A stretch of 29,666 bases of DNA from a virus. Each line of letters begins with the position of its first letter. The stretch's first letter is position 1. The stretch is taken from positions 1 through 29,666 of IMG/VR virus record IMGVR_UViG_3300044213_000148; one strand, given 5' to 3'. Of the stretch, positions 13,891 to 20,741 are shown in pieces. Made by a program: the position numbers and the translations under genes. The notes below the pieces were generated by a model, which had not been told where the DNA came from, did no database searches, and saw only the letters and a program-made list of their open reading frames with translations.

Positions 13891-14686
13891 TTACCCTGCG
13901 TATAAAAATGGAACATTCTGTCAGATTAAAGATCTGACAGTTTCAATTCTAGACTTTGGTTTTATCCATTCAGACGCAACTTATGATGTTATGTCTGTTC
14001 AAAATGGTGTCGTCAAGGATTTCGACGAACACGTGAACCGATTTATGGATAATTGTAATTTTTGGGGTCTTAATACTCCAAACGATTTCCATATTAAAGA
14101 AACTATTATGGAGTTGGTTAATACATCTCCAACCAAAGATCTATTAGTCTGGATTTGTGTAACACGTGGGACACCGACAACAGGAAATCCTAGAGATCTT
14201 GGTTCATGCGAACAAAACTTCTTCGCATATACAAAACCTTATTATGGGTTCAATCCAACAAATACAGCCACTGTTTGTTTAGCCAAGCAACGAAGAAATA
14301 CCGCAATCAATCAAAGAAGAAAGAATTTCGCTTGGAATGATTTAACCATCGCTCAATTTGAGGCAAATTCTAGAGGATTTGATACAGCTATTCTATTAGA
14401 TGAGAATGGTTTCGTAACTGAAGGTCCAGGATTCAACGTTGGGTTGATACGAGGCGAACATATTATTGCTCCAGCTAAAAATTGTTTACTTGGTGTAACA
14501 ATGTCAAAGGTTAAAGAAATGGCTGGCGATATGTTTCATTATTACAACGTAACGCCAGAAACATTCAAATCCGCAGATGCTATGTTCTTGACATCAACTG
14601 CTGGTGGTGTTATTCGTGTTTCTACCTTCGAAGAAACAAATTATTCAGATAATAGGATATTGTCATGGTTACAGAACAACATATAA
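13883..14686 (+). CDS. PLP-dependent class IV aminotransferase (267 aa)
   Basis: The fold-type IV signature is present: DFGFIHSDATYDVMSV at the start, RRKNFAWNDLTIAQFEANSR containing the Schiff-base lysine, GFDTAILLDENGFVTEGPGF and NCLLGVTMSKVKEMA. The family includes branched-chain and D-amino-acid aminotransferases and aminodeoxychorismate lyase. Length (267) suits D-amino-acid or ADC-lyase-type members rather than the longer branched-chain enzymes. It would supply an amino acid or keto acid in the operon. Overlaps both neighbours. Confidence 0.88.
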   Translation: MNNYPAYKNGTFCQIKDLTVSILDFGFIHSDATYDVMSVQNGVVKDFDEHVNRFMDNCNFWGLNTPNDFHIKETIMELVNTSPTKDLLVWICVTRGTPTTGNPRDLGSCEQNFFAYTKPYYGFNPTNTATVCLAKQRRNTAINQRRKNFAWNDLTIAQFEANSRGFDTAILLDENGFVTEGPGFNVGLIRGEHIIAPAKNCLLGVTMSKVKEMAGDMFHYYNVTPETFKSADAMFLTSTAGGVIRVSTFEETNYSDNRILSWLQNNI

Positions 14687-15498
14687 ACGGAACGTATTTC
14701 AAATACTATCAGGAAGAACAAAACGAGCATCTATTGTTCTTGCTTCCTGGTCAATCCCTTTCTCCTAGAGCTTTTTGGGACTTTGAATTACCAGATGGTA
14801 AAACGCATGCGCAGCATTTCGTTGAATCGGGAATTGATGTTGTTCTTTTTGATCCAGTTGGGTATGGAAATAGTAAACATTTTTATAATTACAACAGAAT
14901 AAAATATGCAGAACAGATTAAAACAGCTACAGAGCAATTAACAAAATTATATAAAACGAAAACAATATTTGGTTTTTCCACATCAACATCCCCAGCTATG
15001 ATTGCTGGCCATAATGGATTCTTTAATAAAATTATAATTCACAGTCCTGGAATTCAAGAACGCCATGAATTTCTTCCATTCTATAGAAAAACTGGTTATT
15101 CGTTTGATAGTAATTTCGAAATTCTAATTAGAGATAGATTACAGAAGATTAGCGATGTTCTAATCCCAAAATCTAACAAAATAGATAATTGGGTGCGCCG
15201 AGTTCGTTCTGTTGTTGGTGACAGTTGGAGAGCACCATATCAAACAGTTCACGATAACCACACATATTGGTTATATAATAAGACTCATAGTTTATCATTC
15301 GATACACTCGTCAATACATTAATACTTGTTGGTGAGTATGATAATGAGATTGTTGAGATGGCTAAGTGTTACTCTAGATTCAAAACGTTGTTTCCTGACA
15401 ATAAAACTGTCGTTATTCCAAATAGCACACATTTTTCTATGTGGGAGAATAACTCGCATCTTACTCGACAAGCAATAATTGATTATATTAAGGAATAA
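14665..15498 (+). CDS. alpha/beta hydrolase (277 aa)
   Basis: Alpha/beta-hydrolase fold: LLFLLPGQSLSPRAFWDFEL (oxyanion loop), VVLFDPVGYGNS, nucleophile elbow GFSTSTSP (Ser after GF), acid in LILVGEYDNEI and the catalytic His in IPNSTHFSMWEN. Such enzymes are esterases, thioesterases, amidases or lactonases. It may release or hydrolyse an intermediate made by neighbouring genes. Overlaps the aminotransferase by 22 bases. Confidence 0.85.
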   Translation: MVTEQHINGTYFKYYQEEQNEHLLFLLPGQSLSPRAFWDFELPDGKTHAQHFVESGIDVVLFDPVGYGNSKHFYNYNRIKYAEQIKTATEQLTKLYKTKTIFGFSTSTSPAMIAGHNGFFNKIIIHSPGIQERHEFLPFYRKTGYSFDSNFEILIRDRLQKISDVLIPKSNKIDNWVRRVRSVVGDSWRAPYQTVHDNHTYWLYNKTHSLSFDTLVNTLILVGEYDNEIVEMAKCYSRFKTLFPDNKTVVIPNSTHFSMWENNSHLTRQAIIDYIKE

Positions 15499-15499
15499 A

Positions 15500-16237
15500 A
15501 TGGATAAACAAATTATAGAAAAGATTTATACCGAATGTAAACCACATTTTGTGGATCATAATATTCAAAGGATTCATGTTCACCCACAATCTGGTTTAGT
15601 TCCACTTTTGATTGATAGTGGTAGTAACAGGATAATCGGTTCGTCTAGATATTATCTCTCTATTGAAAGTATGTTAAATCATAATACCATAGAACGTAAT
15701 TCGTTTCATACTAAAAATATATCTGATAACTTATTTGTCGATTCTGATAAAATCTGGACGATTAAGTTTAATAAATTCAAAGATTGTTGGGAAGCTGATT
15801 ATAATTTCTCAAGCGAGGATTCTGTTTTTAGGTATATCTTTATGAATCAACAACTCAAAGCGATTGATATTGTTAATGATATTGTTTGCGTCCATAAAGC
15901 CAGAGTTACATACAAACTTCCATACGAACAGTATATTTTTGCTGGTAAAGTTGCAGAAGTTAAAGAGATTCTTTCTAATAATATAGAAAATGACCCATTA
16001 AACCATTATCCGATAACGAATGCGTACGCAAGATATAGAAACATTTCTTTAATTGAAGCTGCCAATGAATATGACTTTCATCTGAAGAATGAGTTTGTTT
16101 ATCTCGGCGAACTTGAATATGTTAGATTAAGATATTCAGAAATGATTTCAAAAGAAACTGATTTCAGTAATTTGAATAAAATTATGGAAGAGTTACATAA
16201 CGAGATGTATGGATATTCAAGATTTGGTGTGTCATGA
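15500..16237 (+). CDS. protein of unknown function, possible phage-tail-chaperone-like C-terminus (245 aa)
   Basis: Start ATG 15500 after AAGGA, two bases after the previous stop (the frame runs back to a TTG at 15479). The first half (IHVHPQSGLVPLLIDSGSNR...) is unfamiliar. The second half reads FAGKVAEVKEILSNNI... PITNAYARYRNISLIEAANE, then LGELEYVRLRYSEMI. This resembles, in spacing only, the helical repeats at the end of many phage tail-fibre-assembly proteins. Its place in the operon suggests a partner of the amide-forming enzyme; this is inference. Confidence 0.6.
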   Translation: MDKQIIEKIYTECKPHFVDHNIQRIHVHPQSGLVPLLIDSGSNRIIGSSRYYLSIESMLNHNTIERNSFHTKNISDNLFVDSDKIWTIKFNKFKDCWEADYNFSSEDSVFRYIFMNQQLKAIDIVNDIVCVHKARVTYKLPYEQYIFAGKVAEVKEILSNNIENDPLNHYPITNAYARYRNISLIEAANEYDFHLKNEFVYLGELEYVRLRYSEMISKETDFSNLNKIMEELHNEMYGYSRFGVS

Positions 16238-17358
16238 GTAGTTTATATCATTATAACAGCGTTGATTTGTTCAGGAAAAAGGATAATTATGATATGATTC
16301 CTGGAGGGGAGAATTTCTCTTTTATGTTTTATATCGTTGGTGGAAATTATGTTTATTATGATAGGACAGGTAATATATCAATTCCCTTGAATTATGATTT
16401 GATACCACACCTTAGATTGCCAGCGTATAAAGTAATGTCTAAAACTTTTGAGGAAATTTGCGATGAACGAGCAATTCATTTATATGAACGAGCAAAGTCG
16501 TCGAATAGAAAACTTGCTATTATGTATAGTGGAGGTATTGACTCTACGTTGGTTGTTACTTCTTTTTTGAGAAACCTTTCTAAAGAACAACTTAAAGATG
16601 TTGTTGTTTTATTGAACGAAGAAAGTATTCACGAAAATAGAAATTTCTATTTTGACCACATATCGAAGAATCTGAAATGTGAATCTTCAATGAATTATGG
16701 TTTGTATATAACATCCAAGGAATATCTGTTGATCAGCGGCGAACAAGCAGACCAACTGTTTTTACCAAATATTATATTTGATTTTCTAGATTATAAGAAG
16801 TGTTCATTAGACGTTACTTCTGCTCCTCTTGAACAAACAAGTGGTATGTTAATTGATTATTTTAATTACGCTATACCAGATTATAAAAATACCAATACTG
16901 CTGAACACATATATCATATTTTTGATAAAACAACTAAATCATGCCCAATCGACATAAAGAATATTCAAGATTTGTTGTGGTGGCATGTTCTGGTTACTAA
17001 GTGGCAGTCATGTTATACTAGAATGCTCGCATTTGTTCCAAACCCTGATTTAATTGAATTTGAAACTGGATATACAACATTCTTTTGTAACGACGACTTT
17101 CAACTTTGGTCAATGAACAATAGAGATGCCATTGTAAAAAGTAGTCTAACAACATATAAATTTGTTCAACGAGAATATATTTTCTCTTACAATAAAGACG
17201 AACAATATTATAAAGAGAAACGAAAGGCTGGTAGTCTTGGTTCTGCTGTTCGAAGAAAGCGTCCAATTTCTTACCTAGATAGTAGTATGAATTATTCTTA
17301 TGGTGTTCCATCCAAGGAATACTATAATATAAACAATGATTTTGTCAACTGGAGTTAA
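16234..17358 (+). CDS. stand-alone asparagine-synthetase-like ATP pyrophosphatase (374 aa)
   Basis: PP-loop motif SGGIDST at residues 99-105, preceded by KLAIMY, and LISGEQADQLF later, the equivalent of the SGDGADELF segment of asparagine synthetases. These enzymes adenylate a carboxylate and form an amide; relatives include beta-lactam and carbapenam synthetases. The N-terminal 90 residues are not a glutaminase domain: there is no catalytic Cys2. Ammonia or another amine would therefore have to be supplied directly. ATGA start coupling. The C-terminal region is basic (SAVRRKRPISY). Confidence 0.82.
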   Translation: MSSLYHYNSVDLFRKKDNYDMIPGGENFSFMFYIVGGNYVYYDRTGNISIPLNYDLIPHLRLPAYKVMSKTFEEICDERAIHLYERAKSSNRKLAIMYSGGIDSTLVVTSFLRNLSKEQLKDVVVLLNEESIHENRNFYFDHISKNLKCESSMNYGLYITSKEYLLISGEQADQLFLPNIIFDFLDYKKCSLDVTSAPLEQTSGMLIDYFNYAIPDYKNTNTAEHIYHIFDKTTKSCPIDIKNIQDLLWWHVLVTKWQSCYTRMLAFVPNPDLIEFETGYTTFFCNDDFQLWSMNNRDAIVKSSLTTYKFVQREYIFSYNKDEQYYKEKRKAGSLGSAVRRKRPISYLDSSMNYSYGVPSKEYYNINNDFVNWS

Positions 17359-17360
17359 AA

Positions 17361-17588
17361 ATGAAATTTTATGAGAAGGCTATGCGTTCTCTGGGTAAAG
17401 TTGTTACCTGGAGAATTTTAGTCACAATTACCAATTTTATTGGTGGATGGTTAGCGTCAGGTTCTTGGACTGTTGGTCTTGGTGTTGTTTCTTTTGCGTT
17501 GGTCGTGAATAGTATTCTGTACTTCTTCCACGAACGTGCTTGGAATGCAATTGATATTGGTAAAGAAATTAAAGAGGAGATTTTATAA
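17361..17588 (+). CDS. DUF2061-like small membrane protein (75 aa)
   Basis: KAMRSLGKVVTWRILVTITN followed by FIGGWLASGSWTVGLGVVSF and ALVVNSILYFFHERAWNAID: two membrane segments and the FHERxW end typical of DUF2061 proteins. Members are found next to sulfate/APS-reduction or unknown transport genes in bacteria. Here it directly precedes the symporter with a TAATG overlap, suggesting joint expression and possibly a common membrane role. Confidence 0.82.
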   Translation: MKFYEKAMRSLGKVVTWRILVTITNFIGGWLASGSWTVGLGVVSFALVVNSILYFFHERAWNAIDIGKEIKEEIL

Positions 17589-19015
17589 TGCTTGGATATG
17601 ATTGGTTTATTATTGCGGCTTTTATTTTGTTTGTGTCGGCAGTTCCTGTTACTGCTTTTGCGTGGGGGTATGGTAAAACAAAGGAAAGTTTCCTTTTGAG
17701 TTTACGAAATATTGGTCCAGTATTACTTGGTGTCAGTTTAGCCATGGCATGGGCTAACAGCCCTTCTGTATTACTTGCTTCGGCTCAGGCATATAATGTT
17801 GGTTTAGTTGGATGGTTTTGGTTTGCTGTTGGTAATATTTTGACACTTGCCTGTTTTGGTTTTGCAGCTCAAACTGTCAGAAAGAAACTACCAGAAGGAT
17901 ATACTCTTGCTGGATTCTTTAGAGAAACTCATGGCAATGTTATTCATAAAAATTATTTGTTCTGCGCTATCGCAATCTCAGTATTAGCGATGTGTATATC
18001 TCTTGTCGGTATATCTACATTGATCAGTATTACGTCTGGAATTTCTAAATTGTGGGCGTGTTTGATGATTCTTGCTCTTTCTGTTACTTTAAGTATTCGA
18101 ATTGGCTTTAGAGCCACCGTATTAGTTGAAGTTGTTAAGTTTGTTCTTGGTGTTTCAGTTCTTGGTGGAATTTTATATTTCTTATCAACTACTCCAGCAA
18201 TCTTAAGTCTAGCCAATGGATTCTCTGGCGTAAAGGGAACAGGTGGTGATATTTTCTCTGGGGCAAATTCCTGGACGATTTTTGCTACATTTGGTGTTAT
18301 TACTTTCTTTGGTCAAATGAGTGCACCATGGGTTGATAATAATTTTATGCAAAGAGCATTCTCATTTGGTGGTGATAAAAATAAGATTTGGTTTTCTTTC
18401 TTGATCGGATCAATCTGTTTTGCGTTCTTCCCTGTTCTTAGTGGTTTGATTTCCTTCTATGGCGTTGCTAATGGTGTTACTATTCCAAATGGCCAAGGAA
18501 CCTATGCACTATATCACGTAATCGATCAGCTTGTTGGACCAACTGCTGTTTTCTTGTTCTGTTCTTTTGTGATGGTTTCTTGTGTTGCGATTGTTGACGA
18601 TCAAATGAATAATATTTCTGCTTTGATTAAACATGATATCATCGAAACATACAACATTGATGAACAAAAGTCTTTAGTTTATACTCGATATGGCGCTGTT
18701 TGTTTTGCTTTACTGGCGATTGCCATTGTTAATGTTCCATTCGTTAACTTAACATATATCCTTCTTCTTGGATATATTATTAGAGCTTCTCTTGGTTTGA
18801 CAACTGTCGGGTTAATTTTTAGACCAGACTGGTTTGAAGGTAAGATTACTGGTATTGTTTTAGTTGTTTCTTTACTTTTGACTGGTATTGGGTTTACGAC
18901 TATCGAGCTTACTGGCTTGAAGGAATATATCTTACCATTAACCCTTACAAGTACATTTGGAACGCCATTACTTGCATTCTTGTTATCGAAATACTTGACA
19001 CACAAGAATAAATAG
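17588..19015 (+). CDS. sodium:solute symporter family (SSS) transporter (475 aa)
   Basis: About 12-13 hydrophobic segments over 475 residues, the usual length for the sodium/solute symporter (SSF/SLC5) family. LLGVSLAMAWANSPSVLLA near residue 45 fits the unwound TM1 of the LeuT-type fold, and MSAPWVDNNFMQRAFSFGGD is the family's mid-protein signature with the QR pair. Substrates in the family include proline, pantothenate, urea and organic acids; the substrate here cannot be read. It closes the accessory operon. The -35 box of the tmRNA promoter lies inside its last codons. Confidence 0.85.
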   Translation: MLGYDWFIIAAFILFVSAVPVTAFAWGYGKTKESFLLSLRNIGPVLLGVSLAMAWANSPSVLLASAQAYNVGLVGWFWFAVGNILTLACFGFAAQTVRKKLPEGYTLAGFFRETHGNVIHKNYLFCAIAISVLAMCISLVGISTLISITSGISKLWACLMILALSVTLSIRIGFRATVLVEVVKFVLGVSVLGGILYFLSTTPAILSLANGFSGVKGTGGDIFSGANSWTIFATFGVITFFGQMSAPWVDNNFMQRAFSFGGDKNKIWFSFLIGSICFAFFPVLSGLISFYGVANGVTIPNGQGTYALYHVIDQLVGPTAVFLFCSFVMVSCVAIVDDQMNNISALIKHDIIETYNIDEQKSLVYTRYGAVCFALLAIAIVNVPFVNLTYILLLGYIIRASLGLTTVGLIFRPDWFEGKITGIVLVVSLLLTGIGFTTIELTGLKEYILPLTLTSTFGTPLLAFLLSKYLTHKNK

Positions 19016-19023
19016 AGTATAAT
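18995..19023 (+). promoter_or_regulatory. consensus sigma70 promoter P3, driving the tmRNA gene
   Basis: TTGACA (18995-19000), 17-base spacer, TATAAT (19018-19023). The expected start near 19030 lies just before the acceptor piece of the tmRNA. It is the only promoter-like element in this gap and matches the host consensus perfectly. Confidence 0.88.
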
Positions 19024-19029
19024 TAAAGG

Positions 19030-19095
19030 AATTGTTGTAATCCCTTCAAAGCGAAGGACTTCTGGACGTGGGTTCGACTCCCACCATCTCCACCA
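19030..19095 (+). ncRNA. tmRNA acceptor piece
   Basis: Contains a small hairpin (CCTTC 19043-19047 / GAAGG 19053-19057), the T-arm GTGGG-TTCGACT-CCCAC (19068-19084), the 3' strand of the acceptor stem CATCTCC (19085-19091), discriminator A and encoded CCA. There is no anticodon arm upstream, which separates it from an ordinary tRNA. The 5' end is set at the predicted transcription start. Confidence 0.85.
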
Positions 19096-19185
19096 AAAGA
19101 ACATATAGGACATGGTTACGTCATTAGCCAGTCACAAACGAAGGACGTTATAAGTTTGTGGGAGAGACTTATGTGTTCTTTTGAT
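19096..19185 (+). other. intervening segment of the permuted tmRNA precursor
   Basis: About 90 bases removed during maturation. Its ends are complementary (AAAAGAACA near 19095 with TGTTCTTTT at 19174-19182) and extend the acceptor stem, holding the two halves together. Inside are two further hairpins: TGGTTA/TAGCCA with loop CGTCAT, and CACAAAC/GTTTGTG. Host tRNA-type processing (RNase P at 19186, 3' trimming at CCA) is expected. Confidence 0.8.
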
Positions 19186-19353
19186 GGGGATGCCATGGTT
19201 TCGACAGGGGTAGATAGTAGAGACGGCAACACGGTAGGCGATGACCGTAAATCAAGCAAACTAAGTAAATGCAAACGACTCTGTCTTCGCATTAGCAGCC
19301 TAAACGCTGCTTAGGGTTTCGGTAGGTTTCCTCGTAACAGAATAACCTACCAT
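19186..19353 (+). ncRNA. tmRNA coding piece
   Basis: Starts GGGGATG, followed by the D-arm consensus TGGTTTCGACAGG, the resume region, the tag frame and a helix (AGCAGC 19294-19299 / GCTGCT 19306-19311) enclosing the stop codon, as helix 5 does in known tmRNAs. A last stem GGTAGGTT (19321-19328) / AACCTACC (19344-19351) closes the piece. The 3' end is approximate. Confidence 0.85.
19271..19303 (+). other. tmRNA tag reading frame, ANDSVFALAA
   Basis: GCA is the resume codon, then AAC GAC TCT GTC TTC GCA TTA GCA GCC and stop TAA: peptide ANDSVFALAA. The AND start and ALAA end match proteobacterial tags; LAA is the recognition end for ClpXP-type proteases. Upstream bases AGTAAAT fit the usual resume context. 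Confidence 0.9.
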
Positions 19354-19359
19354 TTTATT
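19321..19359 (+). terminator. possible terminator/3' stem after tmRNA
   Basis: Stem GGTAGGTT/AACCTACC with a 15-base loop, followed by ATTTTATTAA. The T-run is short and interrupted and the stem may instead be a structural part of the tmRNA, so termination is uncertain; partial read-through would feed the genes at 19381 onwards. Confidence 0.4.
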
Positions 19360-19380
19360 AACTTGAAAAGGTAGATTTAA

Positions 19381-19953
19381 ATGAAAAAATATTTGGCTGT
19401 TTTGGCTCTGTTGGTTTCTGGGTCTGTGTTTGCAGAAACTACTGGAAGCGTTAGTTATCAGGTTCAACAAAACGATAGTGGGACGCAAGGTCATGTAATG
19501 AATTATAAACTTTCAAATGAGTTTTATAAACATTTAGAAGGCGACTTAACTGTGAACAATTTTGTTGCTGATGGTTCGAATGCGACATATATCAGAACTG
19601 AAGTTGGTGTAACACCAAAATATGATGTTACTAATTTTCTAACTGTAGCTTCTCGATTCAGTGTTGGTAATGTTCAGTCGAGCAATCATGGCAAATGGCA
19701 AACATATACAATTGAACCAAAGATTGTAGCAAAGCTACCTTATGATTTTGATGCAACAGTTGGATTCCGTTTCCGTTCTGGTTTTGGTGATAACGACCTA
19801 GATACTTCTAGAACATATGGCGCTGCTCTTGGTTATAATATCACTAAGCACGACAAAGTTAGTCTTGGTGTTTCTAAGTTGAGTGGCGATAATGGTGGAG
19901 TCGCTAATAATGGTAACCACACATATGCTGTTACATACGCTCGAGGATTCTGA
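19381..19953 (+). CDS. secreted outer-membrane beta-barrel protein (190 aa)
   Basis: Signal peptide MKKYLAVLALLVSGSVFA, cleaved before ETTG. The mature part of about 172 residues alternates polar/hydrophobic strands (TYIRTEVGVTPKYDV, FLTVASRFSVGNV, YTIEPKIVAKL, DFDATVGFRFRSGFGD, AALGYNI, KVSLGVS) and ends HTYAVTYARGF with a terminal Phe, the BAM assembly signal. It should form an 8-10-strand barrel in the outer membrane. Phage barrels of this sort may alter receptors or exclude other phages, but that is inference. RBS AAAAGG at 19366-19371. Confidence 0.85.
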   Translation: MKKYLAVLALLVSGSVFAETTGSVSYQVQQNDSGTQGHVMNYKLSNEFYKHLEGDLTVNNFVADGSNATYIRTEVGVTPKYDVTNFLTVASRFSVGNVQSSNHGKWQTYTIEPKIVAKLPYDFDATVGFRFRSGFGDNDLDTSRTYGAALGYNITKHDKVSLGVSKLSGDNGGVANNGNHTYAVTYARGF

Positions 19954-20216
19954 TGGAAATTAAACCACTGAGAAAAATGGTTCTTATTGCTGAGCAAGCG
20001 AAAGAGCGCACCACTGAATCTGGTATCTTTTTAGGCGACCGTGGTACTGGCGATATGGCTAAAGCCACTGTTCTTGCTGTTGGCGATGAGGTTACTGAGG
20101 TTAAAGTTGGTGATGTTATTCTACCAGAATGGGGTAAGTGTTCTATCGTTAAAGTAGATGGCGCTCAACGTGCCATGATCAAAGAAGAACATATTATCGC
20201 AGTGGTAGAACAGTGA
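19953..20216 (+). CDS. GroES/Cpn10-like co-chaperonin (87 aa)
   Basis: MEIKPLRKMVLIAEQAKERT fits the GroES start (IRPLxDRVLV), with a mobile-loop-like segment KERTTESGIFLGDRG, then GTGDMAKATVLAVGDEV, VKVGDVILPEWGKCSIV and a final beta strand EEHIIAVVEQ. Length 87 is close to bacterial GroES (about 95) and shorter than T4 gp31. It would cap host GroEL to fold phage proteins such as the capsid. TGATGG overlap with the barrel gene before it. Confidence 0.88.
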   Translation: MEIKPLRKMVLIAEQAKERTTESGIFLGDRGTGDMAKATVLAVGDEVTEVKVGDVILPEWGKCSIVKVDGAQRAMIKEEHIIAVVEQ

Positions 20217-20740
20217 AAGCTGCAGTTCTTTGCAATGGACCATCTAGAGTTGCTTACAAAGGCAGATCAGGGTATGATTATGTTATTGGATGTAACATAC
20301 CTTGGACTGATGTTGATGGTACGGTAATATTAGACAGCAATGTTATTCATGCATGGAGCGAGAACCCTTCGCTCATTAAATGTTCTGAAGATCAGATCTT
20401 CATTACAAAGAAAGCATGGATGACTGCTGACGAATTGAAGTTTAGAGATTTTATCACAAATAGGTTTTCTATTCAGCTTATTGATAAAGACTTTAACATA
20501 CCAGAGATGTACAGCGCAGGTCATGTTGCTGCTTCCATTGCATTGAATTTATACGTTGATCAGGTAGACATATATGGGTGCGATTCTTATTATGAGCAAA
20601 CAGTAGAAAGTTTTACAAGCTCATATATTAACGATGTTAATAAGGATTCTGAACAACAAAGGATTGACAGCTGGAGAAAACACTGGATTAAAATTCAAGA
20701 TAAGTATTCAGAGGTTATTTTTAATTTTGTAAAGGTCTAA
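20213..20740 (+). CDS. DUF115/sialyltransferase-like phage protein (175 aa)
   Basis: GTG start overlapping the GroES stop by four bases. The N-terminal MKAAVLCNGPSRVAYKGRSG, then YDYVIGCNIPW and GTVILDSNVIHAW resemble the nucleotide-sugar-binding start of DUF115/MptE-like and GT29-like phage proteins (NGPS, GCN, D). SAGHVAASIALNLYVDQVDI and YGCDSYYE complete the Rossmann-like half. It may be a small glycosyltransferase or pterin-type enzyme; assignment is tentative. Confidence 0.62.
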   Translation: MKAAVLCNGPSRVAYKGRSGYDYVIGCNIPWTDVDGTVILDSNVIHAWSENPSLIKCSEDQIFITKKAWMTADELKFRDFITNRFSIQLIDKDFNIPEMYSAGHVAASIALNLYVDQVDIYGCDSYYEQTVESFTSSYINDVNKDSEQQRIDSWRKHWIKIQDKYSEVIFNFVKV

Positions 20741-20741
20741 A

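Larger units (their letters stand above)
19030..19353 (+). ncRNA. ssrA: circularly permuted (two-piece) tmRNA gene
   Basis: tmRNA rescues stalled ribosomes and adds a degradation tag. Here the 3' acceptor half (CCA at 19093-19095) lies upstream of the 5' coding half (GGGGATG at 19186-19192). The acceptor stem forms between them: GGGGATG pairs with CATCTCC (19085-19091) with one G-U. A standard TTCGACT T-loop, TGGTTTCGACAGG D-arm region and a tag frame are all present, and no second 3' end occurs downstream. Permuted genes of this type are known in alphaproteobacteria, some betaproteobacteria and cyanobacteria; processing yields two RNA pieces. Exact outer ends are estimates. Confidence 0.9.

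Noticed and set aside
19060-19095. A normal tRNA gene ending in CCA
   Set aside because: Only the T-arm and acceptor strand are present; there is no anticodon or D arm upstream, and the partner 5' strand lies downstream at 19186.
18679-19113. Minus-strand frame with a WRWWESNPRP-type start
   Set aside because: This string is the antisense of the tRNA-like T-arm and acceptor end of the tmRNA, a well-known source of false proteins; it also runs against the symporter.
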